NCBI RefSeq assembly: GCF_002093665.1
Contig: NZ_MRWE01000005.1
Span: 1 to 64,000, forward strand
Direction of reading: 5' to 3'
DNA from: Rouxiella badensis
GTDB lineage: Bacteria; Pseudomonadota; Gammaproteobacteria; Enterobacterales; Enterobacteriaceae
DNA length: 64,000 nucleotides
Of the stretch, positions 9,373 through 17,681 are shown in pieces. Numbering within the stretch: position 1 is the stretch's first letter; each line of letters starts with the position of its first letter. The notes beneath the pieces were generated by a model. That model worked only from the letters and a program-made list of their open reading frames with translations. It ran no database searches and was not told where the DNA came from. Made by a program: the position numbers and the translations under genes.

Positions 9373-10305
9373 ATGAAAGGTAAGTTACTGGTATTAGCCG
9401 GGGTCGTGGCGCAAGCGACGGTATTGGGTGCTCTCAGCGCTGGTCAAGCTGCGGCGGCCATCACGCCCGTTCTACACGCTATTGGCGTTGAAAATCAGTA
9501 TGCCGACGTGATTTCGCAAATCGGAGGCAAGTTTGTTGAGGTTGAGGCCATTGAAACGGACCCCAACACTGACCCTCATACCTTCGAAGCCAGTCCGAAA
9601 ATAGCCGCCGAGATAGCGCATGCCGACCTGGTGGTCATGAACGGCCTGGGTTATGACGCATGGACCGACAAGTTTCTTGCCGCAGCGCCCAACGCCTCAC
9701 GCAAGGTCATCAACGTGCAACAGCTGATGAATCTGCCGGACAAGACCTCAAACCCGCACCTGTGGTACAAGCCTGAGGTCATGCCCGCAGTAGCGAAACA
9801 GATTGCCGCCGACCTCAGCGCGGCTATGCCGGATCAAAAAGCCTATTTCAATGCAAATGCCGGTAAGTTTATCGCCTCTTTAGCGCCCTGGCATGCCGCA
9901 CTGGACAAGCTGAAAAGCGCGTATTCCAACAGTGAAGTGGCGGTCACAGAACCTGTTGGCGACTATCTGCTTCAGGCCGCAGGGCTGAAGATTGCGACAC
10001 CGTTCAATCTTGAGGCCGCTATCATGAACGGCACCGATCCTGCGCCTCAAGACGTCACCGCGCAAAATGCGCTTTTTGCTGACGGCAGGCTCAAAGTCTT
10101 CGTATACAACCAGCAGGTAACGGACCCACTGACAGAGACCTTCCTCAGCCAGGCAAAAACGCACCATATCCCCGTGGTCGGCGTGTATGAAACCATGCCA
10201 ACCCCGGGCTACCATTATCAAAGCTGGATGCTGGCTGAGACCAACGCGCTGATTAAGGCGTTAACAGACCAGACCTCCACCGAAAGCCTGCTGGCCAGGC
10301 ACTAA
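9373..10305 (+). CDS. Metal ABC transporter substrate-binding protein (ZnuA/PsaA type)
   Basis: Periplasmic binding protein of the cluster A-I family that delivers Zn2+ or Mn2+ to its permease. It has a Sec signal peptide ending about GQAAAA. The first two metal-ligand histidine motifs are present (TDPHTFEASP and NPHLWYKP). The third, normally a His before an aromatic-Gly-Tyr motif, reads TEPVGDYLLQ here, so Glu may replace His; the last acidic ligand is probably in VYETMP. That ligand set leaves the metal uncertain. AAGGGGACAGG precedes the start. First gene of a four-gene operon with an ATPase and two permeases. Confidence 0.88.
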   Translation: MKGKLLVLAGVVAQATVLGALSAGQAAAAITPVLHAIGVENQYADVISQIGGKFVEVEAIETDPNTDPHTFEASPKIAAEIAHADLVVMNGLGYDAWTDKFLAAAPNASRKVINVQQLMNLPDKTSNPHLWYKPEVMPAVAKQIAADLSAAMPDQKAYFNANAGKFIASLAPWHAALDKLKSAYSNSEVAVTEPVGDYLLQAAGLKIATPFNLEAAIMNGTDPAPQDVTAQNALFADGRLKVFVYNQQVTDPLTETFLSQAKTHHIPVVGVYETMPTPGYHYQSWMLAETNALIKALTDQTSTESLLARH

Positions 10306-10306
10306 G

Positions 10307-11134
10307 ATGAACGTGGATGACGGCGGCGTGCTGAGCGCAAACCATCTCAGCGTTTCCTATGCGGGAAAAACGGTGCTCGACGGAGTGAGCTTTGGCCTTA
10401 AGCCTGGGGAGTTTTGTGGACTGATTGGCTCCAACGGCAGCGGCAAAACCACGCTACTGCGCGCCCTGCTCGGTTTTCAGTCGCTCGACGCAGGTGAAGT
10501 GCGAATAGACGGAAAAATGGGCAAGGCAGGTCTACACTCGGTGGGCTATGTGCCACAGAAAATCATGCTCGATGCCGAAATACCGCTGCGCGCGCGGGAT
10601 CTCGTCACGCTGGGGCTGACCGGTAAGCAGCTGGGTTTTGCCCTCAACTCGCGCGCCGTGAGGCAGCAGGTTGACGCCATGCTTCGAGAGGTTGGCGCAG
10701 AAAGTTTTGCCGATGAGCGTATCGGCAATCTCTCGGGTGGCCAGCAGCAGCGCGTGTTAATCGCTCACGCCCTCATCCGCCGACCTCGCCTGCTGCTGCT
10801 TGACGAGCCTTTGGCGAATCTCGATATTCGCAGCGTATCAGAAATCGTGGCGCTTCTGCGCCACCTCTGTATTGTCCATCAGGTCAGTATTCTGCTCTCC
10901 GCACACGACATGAACCCGCTGCTGTCGTCGATGGACAGCATCGTTTATCTGGCTAACGGGCGCGCCGCCAGCGGCAAAACAGATGAGGTCGTGCAAAGTG
11001 ACGTGCTGAGTCGGCTTTATGGTTACCCCATCGAGGTATTACGCGTCATGAATCGGGTTTTGGTGATTGCTGCCAATGCATCGAGTGACGTCTGTGCCCT
11101 GACTTCGCCCCCTGAAAACCTGATGAAAGCATGA
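10307..11134 (+). CDS. Metal ABC transporter ATP-binding protein
   Basis: Nucleotide-binding subunit of 275 residues. Walker A is GSNGSGKTT, the Q-loop region is GYVPQK, the signature is LSGGQQQR, Walker B is LLLLDEPLAN and the H-loop is SAHDMN. It begins one base after the binding-protein stop and is followed eight bases later by the first permease, so it is in the same operon. Closest in type to ZnuC/SitB/MntB subunits. Confidence 0.92.
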   Translation: MNVDDGGVLSANHLSVSYAGKTVLDGVSFGLKPGEFCGLIGSNGSGKTTLLRALLGFQSLDAGEVRIDGKMGKAGLHSVGYVPQKIMLDAEIPLRARDLVTLGLTGKQLGFALNSRAVRQQVDAMLREVGAESFADERIGNLSGGQQQRVLIAHALIRRPRLLLLDEPLANLDIRSVSEIVALLRHLCIVHQVSILLSAHDMNPLLSSMDSIVYLANGRAASGKTDEVVQSDVLSRLYGYPIEVLRVMNRVLVIAANASSDVCALTSPPENLMKA

Positions 11135-11141
11135 TTTTTTT

Positions 11142-12005
11142 ATGAATTCCCTGATAAATTTCATAGTAGAGCCCGGATTCTTTAGCAGCAACCCGGTTCA
11201 AACCGCGTTGATCGTGGGCAGCGGAACCGCCATCGTTTCTGGTGTGGTCGGCGTATTCACGGTAATACGCGGCCAGTCTTTCGCGGGTCACGCGCTGGCA
11301 GACGTCAGCAGCGCAGGAGGTGCGCTCTCCTTCCTGCTCGGTATTAATCCTCTGATAGGCCTCTTGGGTATGGCGCTGCTGGCGTCATTGACCATGGAAA
11401 TTATCGATATTCGCCGCGCCCGCGAACGTGACCTGATGACCGGCATTGTGTTGGGCGCAGGGCTGGGGCTGGCGGCACTGCTGCTGTACTTCGATGTCAC
11501 GACACGCAGCACCACGGGCGCGGCCGTGACCGTAATGTTCGGGTCGATGTTTGCCATTTCCCCAACGATTATTCCCCTTGCGCTGTGGCTCGGCGCTGGT
11601 GCAGTGGCGGTTATCATCGTTATCTATCGTCCTTTATTGCTCAGTTCGCTGGATAAAGAGCTGGCGCAGGTGATGGGCATCAGGACCCGATGGGTGTCGA
11701 CTTTCTATCTAATGCTGCTGTCGCTGGCGGTTACCCTGTCGGCGATGACCGTCGGCGCGGTCCTCTCTACCGCACTGCTGATTGGCCCGGCAGCAACGGC
11801 GCTGCGTATTACCAGGAGGCCGCTTATGGCGATGCTTATGGCCACAATATTAGGGCTAGTGGCGACATGGGGCGGGATTGTACTGGCCTACGACAGCTTT
11901 TACTGGACCCCCGGCCACGGCTGGCCAGTCAGCTTCTTTATTGTGGCACTCATCTTTATCGCCTATCTGGCTTCAACCCATCTTATTCGCCTGAAAGGTC
12001 ATTAA
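11142..12005 (+). CDS. Metal ABC transporter permease 1 (ZnuB/SitC family)
   Basis: Integral-membrane subunit of 287 residues with about eight hydrophobic segments. It includes the ABC-3 family motifs RGQSFAGHALADVSSAGGA and VGAVLSTALLIGPAATALR near the coupling helix. It is paired with a second, shorter permease directly downstream. A two-permease arrangement occurs in Sit/Yfe-type Mn2+/Fe2+ importers but not in E. coli ZnuABC, so substrate assignment stays open. Confidence 0.9.
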   Translation: MNSLINFIVEPGFFSSNPVQTALIVGSGTAIVSGVVGVFTVIRGQSFAGHALADVSSAGGALSFLLGINPLIGLLGMALLASLTMEIIDIRRARERDLMTGIVLGAGLGLAALLLYFDVTTRSTTGAAVTVMFGSMFAISPTIIPLALWLGAGAVAVIIVIYRPLLLSSLDKELAQVMGIRTRWVSTFYLMLLSLAVTLSAMTVGAVLSTALLIGPAATALRITRRPLMAMLMATILGLVATWGGIVLAYDSFYWTPGHGWPVSFFIVALIFIAYLASTHLIRLKGH

Positions 12006-12006
12006 C

Positions 12007-12774
12007 ATGTTCTCCAGCTTTATGATCAATCCCTGGATAGTGGTGACGCTGGTCGCGATAGTCGCCGGTCTGGTCGGGTTCTTTGTCGTTCTGCGCGGCG
12101 CATCTTTCGCGGCCCACGCGCTGCCGCTGGGCACATTCCCCGGTGCCGCGCTGGCTGGCCTGTTAGGTATTAACAGTTTTATCGGCCTGATAACCTTCGC
12201 CGGTCTGGGTGTCATGGGCATTAATCAGTTGGCAAAAAATGGCCGTCATGAGGTGGCGACGGCACTCACGCTGGTGATGCTGCTAAGCCTCGGTACGGTA
12301 TTTTTAAGCCTGAGCAGTCAATATTCGCAGCAGGTTTATGCACTACTTTTTGGCGAGGTGCTAGGAGTCAGCCGCGCAGAACTCGTTCCTGTTGCGCTGA
12401 TAAGCCTGTTGGTGATTGGCATAACGATGCGGGTATTTTATCCGCTGCTGTTAAACTCAGTCTCGGCGGAGTTAGCAGAGGTTCAGGGTATTTCGGTGAA
12501 GAAGATGGAGTTATGGTTTCTGTGCCTACTGGCGTTAGCCACAGCGATGGCCCTGCCGGTCGTGGGTGCGCTGTTGGTGTTCAGCCTGATGGTTGCCCCT
12601 GCCGCCGTAGCACACCGGATCACCTCAAGACCGATTCCTGCCGTCCTGCTGTCGATAGCGGTATCGCTTATCACCGTGTGGCTGGCGATTGCCCTTTCCT
12701 ATGAAACCAACTGGCCGGTAGGTTTCTTCGTCGGCTCAATAGGGGGTGGGCTTTTTATTGCAACATTTCTTTGA
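12007..12774 (+). CDS. Metal ABC transporter permease 2
   Basis: Second ABC-3 family permease, 255 residues, shorter than usual at the C-terminus. Conserved segments are LRGASFAAHALPLGTFPGAA and VVGALLVFSLMVAPAAVAHR. It starts one base after the first permease stop (TAACATG), so the two are translationally close and probably form a heterodimer. The C-terminal residues are encoded in a stretch leading straight into repeat copy B. Confidence 0.88.
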   Translation: MFSSFMINPWIVVTLVAIVAGLVGFFVVLRGASFAAHALPLGTFPGAALAGLLGINSFIGLITFAGLGVMGINQLAKNGRHEVATALTLVMLLSLGTVFLSLSSQYSQQVYALLFGEVLGVSRAELVPVALISLLVIGITMRVFYPLLLNSVSAELAEVQGISVKKMELWFLCLLALATAMALPVVGALLVFSLMVAPAAVAHRITSRPIPAVLLSIAVSLITVWLAIALSYETNWPVGFFVGSIGGGLFIATFL

Positions 12775-13106
12775 AGAGAATGTTTATGGGCGGCTGCCCT
12801 GCCCAGCTTTTAAGGTCGAGGTCAATTAACTCCGAGGCGCTTTTCCGGTTTGAAAGCTTCAAGGGGCATTTAACTTTCCGCGCCGTAACCGGGCAAGAGA
12901 ACCGCGAAGCGGCGCGGGACCACGGCACATTCGATATCACTAAAACAGACTCACCGGCTGGCACGACTCATGAACCGATAACAAGGCGGGGGGAATCCAA
13001 CGGGGCTTCGCCTGTAAGCCCCTTTGGCTGGTCTGGGCCAGCGCTTAGCGTGCAAAGCACGTGCCCTTGACCTAAAAAATGCAATTTAAAAACAAATTGC
13101 CATTTA
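12756..13106. repeat. Intergenic mosaic repeat, copy B
   Basis: Copy B of the repeat family, mostly in inverted orientation relative to copy A, between convergent genes. It carries GGCTGCCCTGCCCAGC, CTTTTAAGGTC (12807-12817), the 45-bp block shared with A (12823-12867), an imperfect hairpin CCGCGCCG/CGGCGCGG (12878-12917), a second hairpin GGGGCTT/AAGCCCC (13002-13022), the 44-bp core (13030-13073), and the end sequence TGCAATTTAAA reaching the neighbouring stop codon. The middle part (about 12868-13001) is specific to this copy. Confidence 0.8.
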
Positions 13107-13841
13107 AGACAGCTCCTCGTGGAAGGCAGCCGTTCTCATCTTCCAGTAGGCCGAGGTACGAATAGCGTTAACATCATGCCCTTTCTGCTCCACGAAGATG
13201 TTACGCAGGGACTTGATGATTGACGCCTCAGCCGCACACCACACAAAGCCTTCGCCAGCGGCGAGCTGATGGTTTTTGGCCCACTCAACCAGTTGCTCGG
13301 AGCTTTCAACCCAAATAATCTCTGGATTGGCCTGCTGGCTAAATTCACGGCGGTCACGCACATCGTTTGCCAGCGCAACCACGGTCACACGGGTACCCGC
13401 CGGTAGCTCTTCCAGACGGCGCGAGATGGCCGGGAAAGCGGTTTCATCACCAAACATCAGCTGCCAGTCGTAGTCCATCGGAATCACGCGTGAACCGCGA
13501 GGGCCCGCAATCATCGCCTGGTCACCGGGTTTCACATTTTCAGCCCACTCATTGGCTGGCCCTTCCCCATGCATCGCGAACTCAATGACTAACTCTTTTT
13601 TTTCATTATCGTAAAAACGCGGCGTGTAATCACGCATCGCAGGCTCGGCTGCTTCGGGATTAACAATAAATTTTACGTGGTCATCAAACGATGCACTGAT
13701 AAAATCAGACAGCGAATCACCGCTAAAGGTGATGCGCTTAAAGCTTGGGCTGATTTGCTCTACGCTAACCACGTCAAGGGTGCGTCGTTTGATTTCATGG
13801 CGAATAAGCTGCACTCGGCTGGTTGATGTATTTTCGGTCAT
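13104..13841 (-). CDS. Siderophore-interacting protein (YqjH/ViuB family ferric reductase)
   Basis: FAD/NAD(P)H-dependent ferric-siderophore reductase that releases iron in the cytoplasm. The FAD-binding barrel carries RDYTPRFYD (the RxYTxR motif) and PGDQAMIAGPRGS. The C-terminal siderophore-interacting domain ends IRTSAYWK. About 245 residues from ATG 13841, close to E. coli YqjH; an upstream in-frame start (13877) would overlap the operator region. It is divergent from a MarR-family gene that probably regulates it, whereas in E. coli the partner is PadR-type YqjI. Confidence 0.88.
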   Translation of the reverse strand: MTENTSTSRVQLIRHEIKRRTLDVVSVEQISPSFKRITFSGDSLSDFISASFDDHVKFIVNPEAAEPAMRDYTPRFYDNEKKELVIEFAMHGEGPANEWAENVKPGDQAMIAGPRGSRVIPMDYDWQLMFGDETAFPAISRRLEELPAGTRVTVVALANDVRDRREFSQQANPEIIWVESSEQLVEWAKNHQLAAGEGFVWCAAEASIIKSLRNIFVEQKGHDVNAIRTSAYWKMRTAAFHEELS

Positions 13842-13860
13842 GGTAAGATTGTTCCACTTA

Positions 13861-13875
13861 GTTGATAATATCAAC
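13861..13875. promoter_or_regulatory. MarR-type operator GTTGAT-N3-ATCAAC
   Basis: Perfect inverted repeat GTTGATAATATCAAC in the 67-bp gap between the divergent reductase and MarR genes. It lies within a wider repeat, AGATTGTT (13846-13853) facing AACAATCT (13873-13880). MarR dimers bind such sites and usually repress both divergent genes. Placement over both 5' ends supports the call. Confidence 0.6.
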
Positions 13876-13908
13876 AATCTAAATGAGAATAGGAGACATT
13901 GTCAACTC

Positions 13909-14346
13909 ATGGGTGAATCGCATAACGAAGACGTACTGTGGGTCATGCATATGATCATGCACCGCTACCGCGCTAAACAGTTTGAAATGCTGCGCGATGG
14001 CAACCACGACGTTACCCATATGGAAGCGAAAGTTCTGAGCTACGTAGGCAGAAATCCAGGCGCTGCGCCGGGGGATTTATCGCGTTTTATGGAGCGTGAC
14101 AAAGCACAGCTGGCGCGACTGATTAAAGGTCTGCGCGACAAAGGTCTACTCACCAGCGACAGTGACCCACTCGACCGCCGCATTATGCGTTTGACGTTGA
14201 CAGAAAGCGGTCTGGAAATCAGAAAAACGATGCAACAGCAGGGGCAACGGCTAAATAAGCTCGGTATTCGCGGCTTTAGCGAGGAGGAGCATCAACAGTT
14301 GCTCAGTCTGGTTGGCCGTGTTTACGACAATTTTGAGCAAGAGTAG
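13909..14346 (+). CDS. MarR-family transcriptional regulator
   Basis: Winged-helix regulator of about 145 residues. The central HTH is THMEAKVLSYVGRNPGAAPGDL...RDKAQLARLIKGL and the wing is SDPLDRRIMRLTLTESG, the MarR DxRxxxxxLT motif. The chosen start ATG 13909 follows AGGAGA at a slightly long spacing. Divergent from the siderophore-interacting reductase with a palindromic site between them, so iron/siderophore-linked autorepression is likely, though no ligand can be read from the sequence. Confidence 0.88.
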   Translation: MGESHNEDVLWVMHMIMHRYRAKQFEMLRDGNHDVTHMEAKVLSYVGRNPGAAPGDLSRFMERDKAQLARLIKGLRDKGLLTSDSDPLDRRIMRLTLTESGLEIRKTMQQQGQRLNKLGIRGFSEEEHQQLLSLVGRVYDNFEQE

Positions 14347-14376
14347 TCAGTTAAGAGAAACCGAAAAATAAAAAAA

Positions 14377-14398
14377 CCTATGACTTAAAAGTCATAGG
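14377..14398. terminator. Hairpin terminator, likely bidirectional
   Basis: CCTATGACTT pairs with AAGTCATAGG around a 2-nt loop. Runs of A on its left give a T-tract for minus-strand transcripts, so it mainly terminates the small minus-strand gene to its right. It also lies just after the MarR stop. Confidence 0.75.
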
Positions 14399-14545
14399 CT
14401 CCACAACTGGGATAGAAAATCACATTCGACAAGACCGGGGAGATCTCAACATTTACTGCTTCACTTCAGGAGAAAATCATCATTACCGTTGTTAACTTAG
14501 CACAGCTCATTCCAATAGCTTCGGCGCAGTAGCCGCTGATATTGA

Positions 14546-14725
14546 CTATTTCTGGCGATACCAGGAAGGGTCAATATTTCCGAGTTCAATGCCATATAAA
14601 GATCCTGTCACAAGGAGTGATTCAACCAATCGAGAACTGTCTGCCGTAGTCTGAGTCAGGAAAGTCGCAGAACATCGACGCTTAATTCTTTGCCATAGGG
14701 AATTGGCGTTTAAATTTTTGGCCAT
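14546..14725 (-). CDS. Small protein of unknown function (59 aa)
   Basis: I do not recognise this protein. It is basic at the N-terminus (NLNANSLWQRIKRR) and ends NIDPSWYRQK, with no signal peptide or membrane segment. The case for a real gene is the strong ribosome site AAGGAG at the correct distance from ATG 14725 (ATG 14728 would be too close) and a terminator-like hairpin with a T-tract downstream at 14377-14398. It stands alone in a 630-bp gap between MarR and the MetNIQ-like operon. Confidence 0.5.
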   Translation of the reverse strand: MAKNLNANSLWQRIKRRCSATFLTQTTADSSRLVESLLVTGSLYGIELGNIDPSWYRQK

Positions 14726-14849
14726 CATTCACTCCTTATTGCTGTATTCTTTGGGGAGTATTCCCCTCGACTGAATTCAGTAAACCAATATTCGCCGAAG
14801 AAATGAAATAATCCTTTTGGCATTACTTATCTGGAAAGCTGCATTTGTC

Positions 14850-14881
14850 GTTGCTGAGGGCCACCCGCGGCCCTCAGCAAC
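14850..14881. terminator. Strong hairpin downstream of the MetNIQ-like operon
   Basis: GTTGCTGAGGGCC at 14850-14862 pairs perfectly with GGCCCTCAGCAAC at 14869-14881 around ACCCGC. It lies about 100 bp past the last gene of the minus-strand importer operon. No clear T-tract follows on either side, so it could also be an RNA-stabilising structure. Confidence 0.55.
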
Positions 14882-14982
14882 AATCTATTCAAGAGATGAC
14901 AGGCACAGCCGGTGGCATTAATAAAATAGAAGCAGACTAAATTATGTTCAAAGCTTACTTAATATTAAATGCCCCTCTCTTA

Positions 14983-15642
14983 TTACTCACGACGCAGGCG
15001 GCGAGAGAGGATATTGCCCAACGATTGCAGACCCTGTACAACAATGATTAAGACAATGGCCGTCGAGACGGTTGCAAAGGTGTCAAAGCGCTGATAACCA
15101 TAGGTAATGGCCAGATCCCCTATTCCGCCGCCGCCCACGGTTCCGGCCATGGCGGTTGCGCCAATCAGGCCGATGGTCGCCGTCGTTAAGGCAAGAACCA
15201 GAGACGCCAGTGCCTCAGGCAACAGGAAATGCCAGATTGCCTGTAACGGCGTGGCGCCCATCGATTTGGCAGCCTCGATAATTCCCGGATTAATTTCCAA
15301 TAACGAACTTTCAACCAGTCGCGCAATATAAGGCGCGATATAGATAATAAGTGGCACAATCGCCCCGGGAGTGCCAATCGTGGTATGTACGACAAAACGT
15401 GTAAACGGAATGATTGAAATCATCAGAATAATAAACGGCAGCGAGCGCACAATATTAATAACGGGATTAATAATCCTATAGAAAAAAGGATGGTTAACCA
15501 GTCCGCCTGGGCGAGTGATGACCAGTAAAATACCGAGTGGCACCCCGAGCAAGGAGCCAATGAGCAAAGAAACGCTGACCATCAGCAGAGTGTCATGCAT
15601 CGCGCCAAGAAACTGGTCCAGAGTAATAGCCGTATCGAACAT
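14983..15642 (-). CDS. MetI-like ABC transporter permease
   Basis: Inner-membrane permease of the methionine-uptake (MUT) family, 219 residues from ATG 15642. It has about five to six membrane spans and the family motif EAAKSMGATPLQAIWHFLLPEA for ATPase contact. The N-terminal FDTAITLDQFLGAMHDTLLM resembles MetI. Its start overlaps the ATPase stop by one base (TAATG) behind GGAGG. It works with the MetN- and MetQ-like genes just upstream. D-/L-methionine or a related compound is the likely substrate by family. Confidence 0.88.
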   Translation of the reverse strand: MFDTAITLDQFLGAMHDTLLMVSVSLLIGSLLGVPLGILLVITRPGGLVNHPFFYRIINPVINIVRSLPFIILMISIIPFTRFVVHTTIGTPGAIVPLIIYIAPYIARLVESSLLEINPGIIEAAKSMGATPLQAIWHFLLPEALASLVLALTTATIGLIGATAMAGTVGGGGIGDLAITYGYQRFDTFATVSTAIVLIIVVQGLQSLGNILSRRLRRE

Positions 15643-16658
15643 TATTGCACCTCCTCTACCCGCACGCCGCACTGCTGTAAATAGGCAATCCCTGCGCGCA
15701 ATACTTCAGCCTCACCGCTTAACTGAATAATCATAAAGCCCAGAACCGTATCCTGAATTTCTGACATACTGGCAAACAGGATATTAAATTCGAGGTCGAA
15801 GGCCTTGCTCATCTGATAAATAACCGGCTGGCCAGCCGTCTCGGCAACAAATTCCAGCCGGAAACGCCGCACCCGGTTATTCGCAGGTGAATGCGGCTCA
15901 ATGCTTTCCGGCAAACTGTCGCGAACCAGCGTACGCACAAAATTCAGCGTGGTCGGGTGCTGGGGATGCCCAAATACGTCAATGACGTTCCCCTGTTCGA
16001 CAATCCGCCCCTGTTCCATCACCGCGACTTTGTTGCAGATTTTTTGGATAACCGACATCTCGTGAGTGATAAGCACTAGCGTGACGTTAAATTCATGGCT
16101 AATACGCTTGAGTAACATCAGAATCTGTCCGGTGGTCTGTGGGTCCAGGGCCGAGGTTGCTTCGTCACAGAGCAGTATTGAGGGGTTAGTCGCCAGTGCG
16201 CGTGCGATACCCACGCGCTGTTTTTGTCCGCCGGAAAGTTCGCCCGGATAGCTGCCTGCACGGTCTCCCAGTCCCACCAACTGAAGAAGCTCTTTCACCC
16301 TTTCGGCAATAAAGGCCTTGCTCTTTCCGGCTAAAATCAGAGGTATCGCGACATTCTTCCAAACAGTTTTAGACTCCAGCAGATTGAAGCCTTGAAAAAT
16401 CATGCCGATATCTTTCTTCATTTCCCTGAGTTGCTTCGAGTTAAAATCGCCGATCGCCTGCCCGTTGATGACCACCTCGCCCGCGCTGGGGGTTTCCAGC
16501 GCGTTAATAAGCCGTACCAGCGTGCTTTTTCCCGCACCGCTATAACCGATAATGCCGAAAATATCCCCCCTCTCGACGCGTAAATTAATATTGTTCAGTG
16601 CGCGTGTCGTAATACCTTTACGCTGAAATACCTTATCAACGTCATGCAGCTCAATCAT
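15642..16658 (-). CDS. MetN-like ABC transporter ATP-binding protein
   Basis: ATPase of 338 residues with the regulatory C-terminal NIL domain (about 245-338) typical of MetN. Walker A is GYSGAGKST, the signature LSGGQKQR and Walker B ILLCDEATSALDP. The start chosen is ATG 16658 with GGGAGAGG ahead; an upstream in-frame start exists but has no ribosome site. Second gene of the operon; in MetN the NIL domain binds methionine and inhibits transport. Confidence 0.9.
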   Translation of the reverse strand: MIELHDVDKVFQRKGITTRALNNINLRVERGDIFGIIGYSGAGKSTLVRLINALETPSAGEVVINGQAIGDFNSKQLREMKKDIGMIFQGFNLLESKTVWKNVAIPLILAGKSKAFIAERVKELLQLVGLGDRAGSYPGELSGGQKQRVGIARALATNPSILLCDEATSALDPQTTGQILMLLKRISHEFNVTLVLITHEMSVIQKICNKVAVMEQGRIVEQGNVIDVFGHPQHPTTLNFVRTLVRDSLPESIEPHSPANNRVRRFRLEFVAETAGQPVIYQMSKAFDLEFNILFASMSEIQDTVLGFMIIQLSGEAEVLRAGIAYLQQCGVRVEEVQ

Positions 16659-16722
16659 TTCCTCTCCCCAATACAAAGCAAGCAAAAAACTCGTCAGCCA
16701 GGCAGACGAGTAAAAAAGATTA

Positions 16723-17538
16723 TTATTTTAAGTAGTCAGGCAACAGGTAACCCTGATACTGAGGGTTGGAGAGAATATATTCTTTGAACTCGGCAGAGTG
16801 ATAGCCTGCGACAATATCCTGAGCAAACTGGGCATCTTTATTTTTACCCGCCACCGTGACCACGTTAATAAAGCCTTTTACCGGATTTTCGAGCTTGAGC
16901 GCGCTATTAAGCTTCATCCCACTCGAGACGGCGAAATTGCCCTGAATAGCGCCATAGTCTACGTCCGGTAAGGCCCGAACCTGCTGCGCGTTATCCATCT
17001 CTTTGAATACCAGTTTGTAAGGATTTTCGGTGATGTCTTTTTGCGAGAAGGTGGCAGGGTCAGATTTTGCCGAAATCTTTATCCAGCCGAGATCCTGGAG
17101 CAGCAGCGCGGCACGATATTCATTAGAGGCCTGATTAGGTACTGAAATAGTCTCACCGGGCTGAGGTTTTTCACCGGCCTTATGCTTGTTGGAATACAGC
17201 CCCATCGGCGGAGTGGGCACCTGGACAATACCAACATTATCAATACCAAGTCGATCATTAACGGATTGGAGATAGATAGGATGCTGCATAATATTGCCGT
17301 CAATGGCGCCAGTGGCTACGGCATTATTGACCTGAATACCATCGCTAAAGTCTTTATAAACCAGTTTATAACCTTTGGCCTCGAGAAAGGGTCCTACACC
17401 TTTGGCAAACTGTTCCTCATAAGGTCCGGGATTAAATCCAAGAGTAATCGTTTTATTTGCACTGTCAGCCGCATGCCCTGAAGAACTTACCGCCATTAAT
17501 AGCAAAGATGCCAAAAATGAAATTTTACCTGTCGACAT
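16723..17538 (-). CDS. MetQ/NlpA-family substrate-binding protein
   Basis: Periplasmic binding protein of 271 residues with NlpA-family motifs (KLVYKDFSDGIQVNNAVATG, DGNIMQHPIYLQ). Unlike E. coli MetQ it has no lipobox; an ordinary Sec signal ends SGHAAD, so it should be soluble in the periplasm. First gene of the importer operon. Its leader folds into a hairpin that captures the ribosome site. The substrate is probably methionine or a sulfonate-like analogue, not resolved. Confidence 0.87.
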   Translation of the reverse strand: MSTGKISFLASLLLMAVSSSGHAADSANKTITLGFNPGPYEEQFAKGVGPFLEAKGYKLVYKDFSDGIQVNNAVATGAIDGNIMQHPIYLQSVNDRLGIDNVGIVQVPTPPMGLYSNKHKAGEKPQPGETISVPNQASNEYRAALLLQDLGWIKISAKSDPATFSQKDITENPYKLVFKEMDNAQQVRALPDVDYGAIQGNFAVSSGMKLNSALKLENPVKGFINVVTVAGKNKDAQFAQDIVAGYHSAEFKEYILSNPQYQGYLLPDYLK

Positions 17539-17542
17539 AAAA

Positions 17543-17577
17543 ATAGCCCTTTTTGATTGATTATCTTCAAGGGCTAT
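17543..17577 (-). promoter_or_regulatory. 5'-UTR hairpin covering the ribosome site of the MetQ-like gene
   Basis: ATAGCCCTT and AAGGGCTAT form a perfect 9-bp stem with a 17-nt loop. On the minus strand the second arm is the likely Shine-Dalgarno AAGGG directly before the start codon. This would mask translation unless opened. No known riboswitch consensus is recognised. Confidence 0.5.
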
Positions 17578-17681
17578 CCAATCATATTGAATCTCGCGAG
17601 CTAAACAATTAAAAGAGAATTGCTAAGCCAATTTTTATCTATTCATTCATCGTTAAACTGGCTTGCTCTTGGTTTAAAATT

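Noticed and set aside
12771-13070. 99-codon plus-strand ORF in repeat copy B
   Set aside because: It begins at the end of the permease gene and spans hairpin modules of the repeat; copy A has no equivalent.
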